Positions 5,341 to 5,507 of a stretch of DNA of 5,507 bases are shown here, piece after piece; positions within the stretch are counted from its first letter, which is position 1; the number at the start of each line of letters is the position of its first letter. This DNA comes from Planctomycetota bacterium. Lineage in GTDB: Bacteria > Planctomycetota > PUPC01 > DSUN01. The notes below the pieces were generated by a model. The model was given only the letters and a program-made list of their open reading frames with translations, had not been told where the DNA came from and made no database searches. The position numbers and the translations under genes are program-made. Location: contig VGYW01000514.1 in assembly GCA_016872875.1 (NCBI GenBank), forward strand, positions 1-5,507, in the 5' to 3' direction.

Positions 5341-5394
5341 CCTCAGTGTCTGCCTCTGTGCTACAAAGATCCAAAATCTTGGGAACGTCCCAAG
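5341..5394. repeat. Inverted partner repeat plus TTGGGA hairpin
   Basis: CCTCAGTGTCTGCCTCTGTG (5341-5360) read in reverse complement gives CACAGAG...ACACTGAG, a degenerate inverted counterpart of the ACGGAG repeat at 5235-5263. It is followed by AAGAT (5366-5370) pairing with ATCTT (5376-5380), and by the perfect hairpin CTTGGGA-ACG-TCCCAAG (5378-5394). The two stems share bases, so they are mutually exclusive. No gene is supported in 5264-5340 or here. Confidence 0.5.
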
Positions 5395-5454
5395 TTCTTG
5401 AGCCTCCCCGGGCGACGCTCTCCGCGCCGCGGGAACGCAAAGGCAAACTCGCCT

Positions 5455-5474
5455 CTGGGGGACCAGTCCCCCAG
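5455..5474. repeat. Perfect 9-bp palindrome with 2-base centre
   Basis: CTGGGGGAC (5455-5463), CA, GTCCCCCAG (5466-5474), followed by ACCCCCTGGG, which can compete for pairing. It is another REP-like element in the gene-free DNA at the right end. No recognisable gene is present in 5395-5507. Confidence 0.65.
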
Positions 5475-5507
5475 ACCCCCTGGGATTTATCGCATTCGGC
5501 CACCGGC

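Noticed and set aside
5395..5507. Start of another gene at the right edge
   Set aside because: The only frame here reads through palindromic repeats and gives a low-complexity product without an RBS.

Overview
The window is GC-rich bacterial DNA with an accessory, repeat-laden character. It carries a large secreted lipoprotein of the DUF4838 / carbohydrate-binding-9-like type, a secreted HExxH peptidase with a repeat-type N-terminal region, and many short GC-rich palindromic repeats between and inside genes. This combination is most like Planctomycetota or a neighbouring PVC-type lineage recovered from metagenomes. That assignment is inference from gene type and repeat style; there is no rRNA or other marker gene to confirm it.

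Layout. Positions 1-262 hold a cluster of short palindromes with no gene. Positions 265-342 hold a symmetric direct-repeat / inverted-repeat arrangement. A small plus-strand ORF with a strong Shine-Dalgarno (406-669) runs convergently into the 3' end of the peptidase gene. Everything else coding is on the minus strand, read from right to left: DUF4838 lipoprotein (5161-2462), acidic antitoxin (2427-2227), RelE/ParE-like toxin (2227-1970) and secreted gluzincin-like metallopeptidase (1882-623). Positions 5162-5507 hold the lipoprotein promoter and three further kinds of repeat.

How the genes work together. The lipoprotein and the peptidase both look exported and could act on complex extracellular polymers (glycans and protein), but no shared substrate can be read from the sequence. 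The toxin-antitoxin pair overlaps by one base (TGATG) and has a good sigma70-like promoter of its own over the last codons of the lipoprotein gene, so it can be expressed independently. The peptidase may be read from the same transcript, since I see no promoter in the 87-base gap before it.

The most notable feature is that the lipoprotein gene contains three unrelated low-complexity or palindromic repeats, all kept in frame. One of them is an array of 7-base units whose copy-number change would break the reading frame.
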